DNA of 64,000 nt from Leucocoprinus leucothites (Eukaryota > Basidiomycota > Agaricomycetes > Agaricales > Agaricaceae): positions 2,170,001-2,234,000 of the forward strand of contig JAACJO010000003.1 of assembly GCA_013368445.1 (NCBI GenBank), given 5' to 3'. A program made the position numbers and the translations under genes. The notes below the pieces were generated by a model. The model was given only the letters and a program-made list of their open reading frames with translations, ran no database searches and was not told where the DNA came from. Shown in pieces: positions 10,107 through 21,143 of this stretch (positions within the stretch are counted from its first letter, which is position 1; each line of letters begins with the position of its first letter).

Positions 10107-12473
10107 ATGACCGCCCTTTTCTCGAGGTCTGAAGGCACCTCTTATGGTTCATCCTGCTCAGGCCAGCCACAGCAGAGACCACCAAGTCTCTCAAATAATC
10201 CTGGACTCGCAAATCAATTTCGTCCGCAATTTCCAGCCTACGCGATGCCTCCGCGGAACGTCGGCATGCTTCAAGGAGGTGGTTTCGCGCCTGGGCCCCA
10301 ACTTACAGGTCATAGAACACCAGGACAAGCACCACAAGTGCAAACTATGACACCACAGCCAACGCCGGGGTTCTTGCAGTCAAGGGGACAGGGTATGCAT
10401 GCGTTTGGAGGAGCGCTTGGACAACATCAGACAGCGAGCGCACTACAGCAACAAATGCAGTCGCAACAGAGTAATGGTAATTATTTTTCTCCACTGTTGT
10501 CTCCTTCATTGTCCGATGGATCTTGGCGCTTTTACTGCAGGAACGGCACAGTCCGTGACATCAAACGACGCCGTTAGCTTAGACCCCAATGATTTTCCCG
10601 CATTGGGCTCAACACCTCCTTCAAATCCAACAGGAAGCGGTAATAATGGTGCGGCAGGGAATGGAACAAGTTATGCGAGTCAGGCTGGGACGGGTGTGCA
10701 GCTAGGGGGCTCAGGGGGCGTTGGGTCATTAGGATCGGGGGGCATTGGAGGTGGAGCGGCGAACGCGAATCAACCACGGGACTTCACGCCGGACGATTTC
10801 CCCGCACTTGGTGGGCAGAGCCAGTCACAAAACCAGAACTCGTCGCAGAACCAGAATCCGGGCCAGGAAAATCACTCACATCCACCAGGGCTTAACGGCT
10901 TTCAACATTCGGATCACTCGCAACAACAGCATCGGCAGAACCTTTTGGGCGCGCTGGGAGGTAACATACCACCTGGCACACCAGGTATGCTCAATCTCAG
11001 TGCGGCTCAGACAAGAAATGTGCATCCTGGGTTCCAACAAGGGCAAGGGGACATGGATAAGCAGCAGCACCAAAGGGTGAGTCCGCCTACTCTATTTGTA
11101 AAAAATGCTATGGTTGGTTGTAACAACTGGAAATCGCGATACTCAATCCGCTGCTCTCGTGCTGCTCCTCCCAGAGTAACTATCCTCTGAAGATGAACCA
11201 ATCATCGCACGCGGCCTGGAATTCCCGAACCCCAACCCTCCACCATCATCAACGAACTCCAACACAGTGCGTGATTGAATGTAACCTCGTGTTTCTGACA
11301 TTGGCTAAAATCTAACAGAATGGAGCACATTCACAAAGCATATCGGCGCATCTAAATGCGCCACCGGGCATGCCATCACCTTCGGGAGGACCGTTTCCTC
11401 AGACGCCGGGTCTTGGGACCAATGGCGGAGCAACACAATCAACACCATTTCCATCAAATGGGGCGACACAAGGGGATTCGCACGCGACAGCACCTTCACA
11501 TCCGCCTTCAAATCCAAACACATCGACGAACCAGAATACGTCATCACTACAAAATAGTGCAACTTCACATCAACCACATCCACAGACGCCTGCACAGCAG
11601 GTTCTCATTAGTCCGGCAGACAGATGGGGCCTTCTGGGGCTGCTAGAAATGATCAAGAATGCCAGTTCAGACGTCGATGGGGGACTAAGTAGCATGGGGA
11701 CAGACCTGGGTACCATGGGCTTGGACATGAACTATCCAGGGTGAAGATCGAGCCATTTGCAAGATTTTGGAAAATCCGTTGACGATTGTGTTCTGCAGGA
11801 GTCTATATCCGACATTCATTACACCGTGGGCGGACCAGTCAGCAGCGCACTCGGTGGAACCGGACTTTAATCTGCCTGCATGTTATCTCAGCGTGCAAGC
11901 ACCTCCACCGGGTCCACAAAAGGCGATGGCGTTTAGTGACGAAACACTATTCTTCATGTTCTATTCGAGTCCTCGAGACGCACTCCAAGAAGTGGCCGCC
12001 CAGGAGCTGTGAGTATTTCGGTTGAACTCCGTTTCTGATCTTTTTGTTATTGCTTCCTCCACACGTGCTTTCCACGTCTTTCATGCCACATGCAATCTGC
12101 CATGTCATTCGGCGTTTGACTGACCGCTGTATTTCCTTTTCTCGGCAGGTTCAACCGCAACTGGCGTTACCACAAGGAGCTGCGACTCTGGATCACGAAG
12201 GAAACAGGCACGACACCTTCCCAGAAAGTGCAAGGCGGTGAACAAGGGCGGTATACGTTCTGGGATCCTGAGAACTGGTGCAAAGAGAGGAAGGAAATGA
12301 CGGTGCTATACACCGAACTTGAAGAGAAGAATGTACCGGCTTTCGCCAACACACTAACTCTCGTTCCGGCTAACCAGGGCCAAAACGTACCTCAGCAACA
12401 GCCTGTACAGGGACTGAGCGCCCAAATGCAAGCTCAGCGAGGTTCTTTCCAGATGGGTGTGGCGAGTTTGTAA
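10107..12473 (+). CDS. NOT2: CCR4-NOT complex subunit NOT2 (CDC36)
   Basis: Seen: exons 10107-10476, 10541-11076, 11175-11266, 11319-11740, 11799-12008 and 12149-12473. The N-terminal two-thirds is Gln/Asn/Gly/Pro-rich and disordered and carries two copies of a DFPALG motif (LDPNDFPALGS and TPDDFPALGG). After a link region (RWGLLGLLEMIKN) the C-terminal NOT-box follows: LYPTFITPWAD, DETLFFMFYSSPRD, NRNWRYHKELRLWITKE and YTFWDPENW. Known: NOT2 binds NOT1 and NOT3/5 through this domain in the deadenylase and transcription-regulating CCR4-NOT complex. All junctions keep phase except that exon 11175-11266 ends two bases into a codon while the next exon must start a new codon. A one-base loss in a C run near 11224-11226 would explain it. 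The start is uncertain: 10107 is used, and an ATG at 10081 stops quickly. Confidence 0.88.
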
Positions 12474-13092
12474 ATGAGCCGTCTCGCAATTGATCATTTT
12501 TCTTCCATATTCATCTCTTTGCCTTTTGCGTGCGAGCACCAGTGCCTCTTTTTCCCCCTATTCGCTGTTTCCCAGTCCGTGTAATGAACTGTGTAACTCT
12601 ATACTTAATCCCCTCGTTCACCTGTGTTGACAACTTGATTGCCATTGTCGTATTCATTGTTGAGATCCAATGATGTTGTACTATTGCTGTCCGTGTATCC
12701 GTGTGAAATCCTACAACCCTCGATGGTCGGCTAAGAAAAACAAACAAATGAAATTGGCTTCGGATCGCGATTTTTGCGAGCATTCGAACGGGCCCACAGG
12801 GATGGCGCTGACAGAAATTAACTGTTAAATGATACGTTCGCTGACCAGCTGTGGGTGCGGTGTTTGGTTTTACGGGTGATGATCGCGATGTTGGCTATAC
12901 GCGTTCTTCCCTTTTCTCCCTTTGCCCATAATCTTCCTGTGCAGCATGGTCCTCATAATTCAGATAAAGAGGCTCGTCGCCGATATTCTGAGCATCCTTC
13001 GCCAATTCTTGTGGGCGAGGTTTGCGAAACTAGGGCCTCCACTACTCCCAAGTTCTGAAGAGACTTCTGAAAATTCGTCGTCAAGGAGGAAA
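12474..13092. other. Intergenic stretch between NOT2 and CDC43
   Basis: About 620 bp holding the NOT2 3' untranslated region and the promoter and leader of the next gene. Only short frames are present, and none shows a recognisable domain or consistent splicing. Confidence 0.4.
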
Positions 13093-14815
13093 ATGGACGA
13101 GATTCAGTTACCTCCGTTCAACCGTTCCGGACATGCTGCGCACGCAAGGAGGTGTATGTCTGGTATGTGATGTTGATATTCTAATACTTTTACTTGTTCT
13201 TAAGCTCCTCGACCTATTAGCATTGCCCCGGTCGCAGATAGAGCTTGATGCGTCAAGGTTCGCGTAGGAAACGCCTCGGACCCGTTCTTGTTCCTGATAC
13301 ATTGGCCGTAGACTAGCTCTCGCATTCTACAACCTCGGCATCCTTGACCTTTTAGGAGACTTGAACGATGTGACTGCTCCACCACAATGGCAAAAGGACG
13401 GTTGGATTAACTGGCTGTGGGCCCAGCAGACACGTATGTACTTCTACAGACTCTTCGTGGCGTGTACTGATACGTAGCCGTTCTGAATCCACGAACTTCC
13501 TCGGCATTCTCAATACTAACACCTCAGACGGGAAATATGGATCTGGCTTTCGACCCAGTCCTTTCATGACGCTCCATCCCCTGGAATCCAATGTATGGAG
13601 TGTTCTGGGTATCAACACATTCAACATGACACTGACGTGCCCGCATTGCGTATTTCCTTTTTAGTTGGAATATTCGGATTATGATGCACCTCATCTTATA
13701 ATGACTTATACTGCGTTGCTGGCGCTTGCCATTCTCAGAGACGACTTCTCGAAGTTGGACCGGTCCGGACTGATTACGTTCTTACGTGCCTGCCAACGGG
13801 AAGATGGAAGGTTCGTTGGTTGCATGATTCATCTCCGCGTAACTTGTAGCGGACTTCCGACTATTAGACTTACAAACTCGACGTTTCTAGCTTTATGACT
13901 ACCCCGAAAGATGGGGAGAATGATCTGCGGACCCTGTATTGCGCATTTGCGATTAGCGCTATGCTTGACGACTGGTCTGGAGTTGATGTTGAACGTGCAA
14001 AAGCATTTATTGCATCTTGCAGGGTATGTACTATCTTTGTTACCCTCTTCTCTGACCGTATCTCAGTTTCGGGTCTAATAGACGTACGAAGGCGGATACG
14101 GCCAAGCGCCTTTCTGCGAAGCTCAAGGTACGCGATTTCAGCCCAAATCTGAACCGTTTCAGTGCCTTCGGCTGATCACACTCTCTTCTGCTCCTCGATT
14201 ATTAACAGGAGGAACAACCTATATCGCGGTGGCTTCCCTTTATCTCGCTCCGTCAAGCACGGGTAGCGGTCCTCTCACAGCTATTGAAAAGGCCCAGACG
14301 GTTCGATGGTTGGTCAATAACCAAACTGCCGTAAAAGACGGTGAGGCTACCCTGGGTGGATTCGCAGGACGCACAGGAAAGCCTGCCGACAGCTGTTACT
14401 GTTTTTGGTGCGGTGCTGCACTGAAGGTAGATTTTGGTATCTCTCATTGCGCACATGCAGGGCTAATTCAGACCAACAATTAGATCCTCAAATATGATGG
14501 CCTGATAGAGACCAAACCACTCGCTCTGTTCTTGGCCAGATGTCAATTTAAATTCGGAGGCATTTCAAAGTTCGAAGGAGAACACCCTGGTATGGCTTGA
14601 TCATTTGTGCCGAAACCATGATACCTGATAAATTACGAGCAGACCCATACCATACCTATCTTTCTATGGCAGCACTCAGCATGTATCCTCCATCCCCGCT
14701 ATTAGCTGAAGAAAAACCGGAGTCGTGGAAATTTCCCGTCTTGGACCCACTCCTCAATGCTCGCGTGGAAACGGCAGAATGGGCGAAGAAGAACATCTCC
14801 GGAAAAGGACAGTGA
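13093..14815 (+). CDS. CDC43: Geranylgeranyltransferase type I beta subunit
   Basis: Seen: ten exons, 13093-13162, 13221-13257, 13312-13433, 13528-13592, 13665-13810, 13891-14023, 14082-14127, 14209-14426, 14484-14589 and 14643-14815, all phase-consistent. Family blocks in order are QIELDASRLALAFYNLG, YDAPHLIMTYTALLAL, FLRACQREDGSF, DLRTLYCAFAISAML, CRTYEGGYGQAPFCEAQGG, GFAGRTGKPADSCYCFW (zinc-ligand region) and DPYHTYLSMAALS. Known: with the shared alpha subunit this zinc enzyme attaches geranylgeranyl to CaaL proteins such as Rho1 and Cdc42. The zinc ligands of prenyltransferase beta subunits (Asp and Cys of D-x-C, and the late His in YHTY) are all present, so the enzyme should be active. 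The Gly-Gly repeats of the alpha-alpha barrel are recognisable. At the first intron the acceptor at 13220 is chosen because the earlier one leads to a stop. Confidence 0.93.
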
Positions 14816-16248
14816 CCGTGACTTGTAGACTATGACACTCCGCTCTTTGCATGATGGACCACTTCCAGCACATCGTTCTGATTTTTGGCATTGGAATTAT
14901 TAGCCATTGTTCATTGGTCTATGCATGGCCTGATGACCGCACCTTTACACTGCTTCTTCGCGTTTTGCATCTTGATGGCTCTTTGTAGTCGTTTGATCAA
15001 GCATTCCGCCGATTCACAGCCTATGGCGTGTAAACGTCTATCTCTGCATCACAATTGTATCACGACTTTCAGCTCTAGAACCAAGCTTACACTCGCTTAC
15101 TTTCTTCGTTGGTGATTAGGCGGGACCCGGCAACTACTACCATAGGTTTGCGACCAAAGCCTGATTCAGCAGCAATCGCAAGGTGCCGGCAATTGCATTT
15201 CAGGTGCTCGTGCAAATGCAACACACTTCGGAGCTTCGGGAGTGCAGCTGCGGTGCGCCGCATTTTCGCGGACCTTCGTCGCGCACATGGAAGAATAAAA
15301 CGCAGCTGTGCCGTCTCAAATGTTCTTGCGAAGATATCGGTCAGAAGGATTTCAACGCCAGGGGATAGGAAGAATCTCTTTATGGTACTTGATCGATGCC
15401 TAGAGCATTTGTGTTGTACACGCAGGACTTGAGACGATACAAGGCAGAATAACCACATCCTCCAGTGAATCACTGAAGATTTGGACACCGCTATCTGAAG
15501 CCCCGCCACGGTGTCTAACGGACCGGAGATGAACTGCCATCTATCCCTCTATTCGGTCACCCCGATTAATCTCATCTCTTTGATGGAAGCCATTTGCAGT
15601 CACGTTCAGTTTCTTGGCTTTCTCGGCTTTCTTCAATGAGGTCCGGTTCCCAAAACATTGCGCTCACTACCACACTCCTTGGGCGTTCGGCTGACGCGAC
15701 TAGAGCAAGACAGTGAGGGTCTTTGTGATACTGGCTGTTAGTGCGCAGGCTACTAATTATGGAGCACGGAGCAGTTTCATACTCACTTAGAGACGCCTGT
15801 GCCATTGATACAGCATCACACCCCTGAAGTCGGTTTTGCAGCGACGAGGTTAGAAATCCATGTTCCCCATCCATATCCTCACTTACAAGTGGGCAGTGAA
15901 ATGACGTCCCTCAGTCAAAACATGGAGAACTGCTGGAATAGATGGTGTGTAATCTGATCCAATCCTGTTCTTATGAGCATTTTCTGATGTTTCAGAATCG
16001 CAATTATTCTACAGCCCTCCAAACTAGGCAATGACTCCTCCGTAGTGACTGTCAGGCCTGGGCCACTGCATCGTGTTATGTGGCCTGGTTAGATAGAGAT
16101 CAGGATTCCCAGGGGTTCAGGACAGTGCCTTTACAGAAATGCGGATGCAACGTGGGCGACACACGCTTCAGCTCCTCCCTCATATCTTGGTGGGGGATGG
16201 TGAGAAGCGGCTTCAATCATACCCTCGCAATCGCTTGTACTAAAACAA
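14816..16248. other. 1.4-kb stretch without a recognised gene
   Basis: Frames of 60-140 codons occur on both strands, the longest on the minus strand at 15087-15509 and 15572-15874. None has a recognisable motif. The minus-strand 15572-15874 frame has donor-like GTAAGT and GTGAGT steps nearby, so a lineage-specific or decayed minus-strand gene cannot be excluded. No tRNA or terminal repeats are seen. Confidence 0.35.
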
Positions 16249-19147
16249 ATGAAGAAAATTCTGACTGAAAACATCACTTCCACTGACAGAGTGATCGCGT
16301 ACGTTGTCCTTCTCAAGGTTCACCGGATACTAATAGACCAAAAGGGTAATGGGCCCTACTGATTCGGGGCAAAGCAACGTACGCCTCGCTTAGGCCGTTA
16401 ACCTTCCGATGAAATCCTTATATTATTTTTTAAACAGTTCATTGATGCCCTATGGAAAGGGTTCGGTTTTCCACCAGGTTATCAAAAGAACACCTGCGCC
16501 GGTGAAATCGAGTGCTTCCTCGTGGGACATCATCAAAATGGTCACAATTTCCGAATCGTCCTAGTCGTCATCCCAGGATTCGACAATCCGCATAGAAATG
16601 ACGCTGAAGTTCTCATCATGATGAGCGATTGGTTCGAAAATACGTGAGCGTTGATATTACCACATAATCAGCCAGAATGATCGACCGATTCGAGCACTAG
16701 GTATCGACGAGGTATCAAGATGACAGGCATATTGTACCTCCAACGAATATCTGACAATCGAATGAGTGGAGTCCTCTTAAGAAATTTGCGGATGTTTGGA
16801 GAGCTTTGTGGTGACAGGATAATGCCTCGGGTGCTTTTTGTCACGACAATGTGGAATCAGGTTGATGAAACCACCGGAAAGCATCGTGAGCGGGAGCTGA
16901 AGGGTAGGTTCTGGAAGGATATGTTAGCTTGGGGCGCTAGGAGTGCTAGGTTCAGGGATGATTACAAGAGCGCGCAAGACATTCTTGACTTATTGGTCGC
17001 TCATAAGCGCAGAAGCTCCTCAAAGAGATACGGGATACTTTTACTTCAAGAAGAGATGGTCGATCTTGGGAAACTCTGGAACGAGACACATGCTGCTCAC
17101 ATGCTCAGGGAGTTCCTATTGAATTTATCGGCCGAGCAGAAAATCTCATTAAAGAGACTACAAAGGTTGAAGGAAGGAAATATTACCACTTCTCAGCTCC
17201 TGCACGCATTACAGGAAGAAGAAAGGCGAGCATGGGAGGAGTATAGGAGGTCTCTCGATGGCATCCGAGCACTCGAAATCTCGGTAAACCGAAGGATACG
17301 GAACCAATTCAGGCCTCAAAGAAGGGGAAAATCGTGGGTTATATCATACTGGCATACTTCTGAATGAACCTTTTCTGACGACCCTCTTCGCTACAGAGAC
17401 CCCTTTCAACGTATACTAGCTTTCCGAGTACCAAGCCCTCCCCGCCGCCCTCACCTCCCCCGCCTCCCCTGGAGTCCTCGCCTCCTCCCTCCAGTCCCCA
17501 GGTTCGCGAGCCAAGCTCTACATTTCCGCCCTTCTCTCAGGAGGCTCTCCATTCTACTCAAATTCAGCTGGACGATGTTTCTGAGGATCCCGCGACTTCC
17601 ACCCAGCCTGACGACAAGTCCTCAGGCAAATACCCCGACATATATTACCAGTCCATCGACTTAGTATCGAAGCTGCTATCAAGCCATACGAGGAGGGGAA
17701 TGATAGCGGATCTCAAGGGTGATGAGGCCCAATGCATGGTAAATTTCTTGCATCAGGTGCGCGCATTTCAATCGACCAACCAGATGTAAAGACCAGTCTA
17801 AGTAGACACTCATCATTTACATTCCTTGTCTAGCTTCTCTGTTACCAAAATCCTCTCGATCCTAACGATAGGAGGGATATACTTTCCCTGCTCTGTAGAC
17901 TCACACAATCATCGCAAATGATCCCAGAGCAGTGCAAGATAACTGGAGTAATATGCGATCTCCACAACCCTATCAATGAGGGTGGGTATGGTCGGATCTA
18001 CATGGGCGACTACCGAAATCAGATCGTCTGCGTCAAGATGGCTCGTATAGCCCAGGCTCAGTCCAATGAAAATATGCTCAAAGTGAGTATTGATCATACC
18101 CCGTGCCTGAATCACTATGAGAACAGACCAAGGTGCAGGCTAGGGAGCTCTCTCTCTGGACCCATCTATCACATCGAAACGTCCTTCCATTTTACGGCGT
18201 ATACTTTCCTCAACCTGATGCACCGCAAACGATTTGCATTATTTCACCGTGGATGCAAAACGGCGATCTCAAACAATACCTAGATGCCCACCCAAACGCT
18301 CCTAAAATCCCACTCGTATGCTTATCCGATAGATCCTCGATGCCCTTCTTGACGAATGTATAGATCGTTGATATCATCACAGGTCTCCAATATATTCATA
18401 ACATGAATATCGTTCATGCTGATCTCAAAGCGGTATATCGTCTTTTCACGGTATGAAGTTCGAATCACCACTGATCCTAATTTTCTAGAACAACGTTCTT
18501 GTTTCTCCAGGAAAACGTGCCTTGCTCGCAGATTTTGGGATCTCTCGTGTCTGTCTTTCTCAGGTGTCTACCAGTGTAGGTATCGGAGGTGCCGCTTCAT
18601 GGATGGCCCCAGAATTACTGATAGGCAATCTCCCATCTGTGACGATGTCGAGTGACATATGGTCCTTTGGCTGCGTTTGCTATGAGGTAAGGTGCAGCCG
18701 ATGGAAAACCTCAACAGCTTGTCTCACGCCCGCAGATGTTTATTCGGAAACGACCATATCACTATTATGAGCAACCAACGCAGCTAATAATCGCCTTTTT
18801 CAACGGTCACCCAACCCCGCTTCAGCTAGAAGAAGAAATCCTCGTTGATCCCGGTATTCTGACTCTGATGAAATTGTGTTGGGAAAGGGACCCAGCACAG
18901 CGTCCTGATTGTGCGAGAATACAAACCTTGCTCTCTCAAACCCCGAAAACTTCCGACGAGAACGAGCCAGACGACTCTACATTCTCACAGATTTGGAGGG
19001 CCAGGCATAATGTTAAAATTGACTATCAGCTGGTGTATGGTACCTTATGCTATGTGAGTGTTCAAAACTGGACTCGACTATGATAGAGTAACATTGCATA
19101 CAGATACATCGAGGTCAAGCTGCTATGAATGTGGAGGCGCCCAGTAA
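16249..19147 (+). CDS. Degenerate G-domain fused to a tyrosine-kinase-like kinase
   Basis: Seen: exons 16249-16298, 16345-16378, 16438-16643, 16701-17333, 17399-17756, 17834-18082, 18127-18315, 18364-18432, 18489-18686, 18736-19039 and 19104-19147. They total 2,334 bp, an exact multiple of three (777 aa). Residues 20-250 resemble the basidiomycete AIG1-like P-loop GTPases (VIAVMGPTDSGQSNFI, RRGIKMTGILYLQRISDNRM, VLFVTTMW). Next come a charged coiled coil, a Pro/Ser-rich linker (about 310-370) and a TKL-type kinase: Gly loop EGGYGRIYMG, Lys in IVCVKMA, VHADLKANN, ADFGISR, WMAPELL and SSDIWSFGCVCYE. The kinase catalytic residues are intact. In the G-domain the P-loop Lys is Gln and the Asp of the usual DTPG is Val. 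The join depends on the intron 17334-17398 with acceptor CAGAG|. If it is not used, the first protein stops at 17367 and the kinase is a separate gene. Domain identities are firm; the fusion is moderately supported. Confidence 0.65.
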
Positions 19148-21143
19148 AGGTGAAGACGAGTCGGCCACCCACGCTTCCTTGGCGTAACTTTCGGTCGCCG
19201 AACCTCGGTACAATTCTACTCCAAATGCTTAAAATTACTACATGTTATTATCATACCACCCCGAAGCCTGTAAATTTTGATAATCGTAGAATCTGTCCGG
19301 CGCGCACGATTATGGTACTGTGTAAACCTGTCATTATGTTTTGCTGCTCCTGTTGAGCTCCTCGTTAATGAACCGCATTGTGTGAGCCGTGTACGATGTC
19401 AGGCCACTGCAACGAAGAAGGAACCTGGACCGCCTGGCAAGGCTTCGGGGCCTCAACGTCGGACACTGGGATGTCCGACAAGCATCATCAAAATATTTGC
19501 TACTAGGTAGATCAACCTTGTCTTATCTCCAGTGTGATTCTGACGGATCGAGGGATGCACAATCTAGCCCTTCGCATACTTATGTAAAATTATTTGATCA
19601 GGGAATGACAATATGTGGAGCCATTTATTGGGTGGATTCTCAATGAAAATTGAAAAATTGTGCCAACGTTATCCACTAATCGCCTCGCACGGCATATTGA
19701 TACCGAACTTACATCCCTACATGGAGTCGCCTCGCAACAAATCGATGGCTCTTCCTTCCTGTAGACTTGCACTGATTTCACGATCACACGAGAGGCACAT
19801 CGGTGCAACATATGAAACCCGCGAGTCGTTTCATCCATTTATGCAGGTGAATGCTGGGCAGTAAGGAAGATTATACATGCGGCGATATCCTCGCACTCCG
19901 TTACAACGGGGTTCAGAGAGATTGTTATAGTCCATAACCACACTCGATGTACGAGGTGTCACGGAGTGATTTCGCGCGCACGTACTCAAGCCTTCACACC
20001 AGCAACAATATTCTGAAGACACATCGGAGAATCGCGGTCCGTTCATTCCAAAGTCTATGCCAAGAATTACCGTGCCGAACGAGGTACGAGACACCAGTGG
20101 CCACACTTCCGGGAGAACAGGTGTGATCTTGGGATTTCATAGCATGGCAAAGAAAACCACAGGCTTGGATAGATTCTCCTCAAACCCTAGAGCTTGTTCA
20201 CCAAATCCGAGATCTACGAAGGATTTGTACACGAAAGGAGGGTACAAAGCCGATCACAGCAACTGAGCAGTCTACTTCCATCAACGCCGGGCAAGGTAGT
20301 CTCGGTTTTCTTATGAGAAGACACGGTGCTGCTGGCCAAATGGAACGTGATAACGACATCGGGTTGGGTCATGCAGCGGCACAATGAGATTATGGTCACC
20401 GATTTGTTCCATCCCACAAAGTCATTGGCATAGGGTTGAATACCACCCTGGTCAAATCGCTCATGATCATGAAGCTGACTAAAGTCCAGGATGCTGAAGG
20501 AATCCCAGCAGACACGGAAAACGTCTCTATATACCAGCCTGGTAAAACAAGACTTAAGTTGGAGTTTCAATTAAAAACACCGATTCATTGGCTCCAGTCA
20601 GACGGAGGCTACACAGTCGGGACTCGTCCACCACTGGGTGTCCAAGTCGAAGCTCTACATGCGTAATCGGAATGTGGGCGTAGAATTTCTGGCTTTCCAG
20701 TCCAGTCTCCTAAAAGATTGGAAATCAGAGGGACAGAGGCTGGCGTTTCCTGGGGACGAGGCGAAGAGGAGTGCGTGAGCCAGACAAACTGGCCGCTAAA
20801 AAGGGCAGTAGGACCAAGTTTAATCTTTGGCTAGCATCCTCTCTGAGGAGAATATCAAGTGAAATCGATGGAGTGAAGCCTGTTGCAGCGGTACGGCTGA
20901 CATTTGGGTCGGGAACAAACTCTTCGTCTCAGGAAGTCTCCGGGCGGGCGAAATCAGTTTGGACCAAGTGCCATCAGGTCTGGAATTATCATCAGGGACC
21001 CTGGGAATACAGCCCAAGGGTCGAGTTGTTGACCTTCTCACACAAGGTTTTCATAGTGGGAACACTTAGCAGGTCGATTGCCCAAATTGTGCATGAACGC
21101 TTGAACACTGACCATCACCGTCTCGTCGGTCCTATCTGCCATC
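19148..21143. other. 2-kb stretch without a recognised gene
   Basis: Only short or unrecognised frames occur, for example 20436-20666 (+) and 20214-20570 (-). None shows domains or a chain of phase-consistent exons. A long plus-strand frame from 20771 runs into the start of the M64 gene, but its upstream part looks random. The stretch keeps the CpG level of the gene half, so it does not look like an old transposon. Confidence 0.35.

Noticed and set aside
15087..15874. Minus-strand frames as a gene
   Set aside because: No recognisable domain and no convincing chain of exons. Mentioned only as an unresolved stretch.
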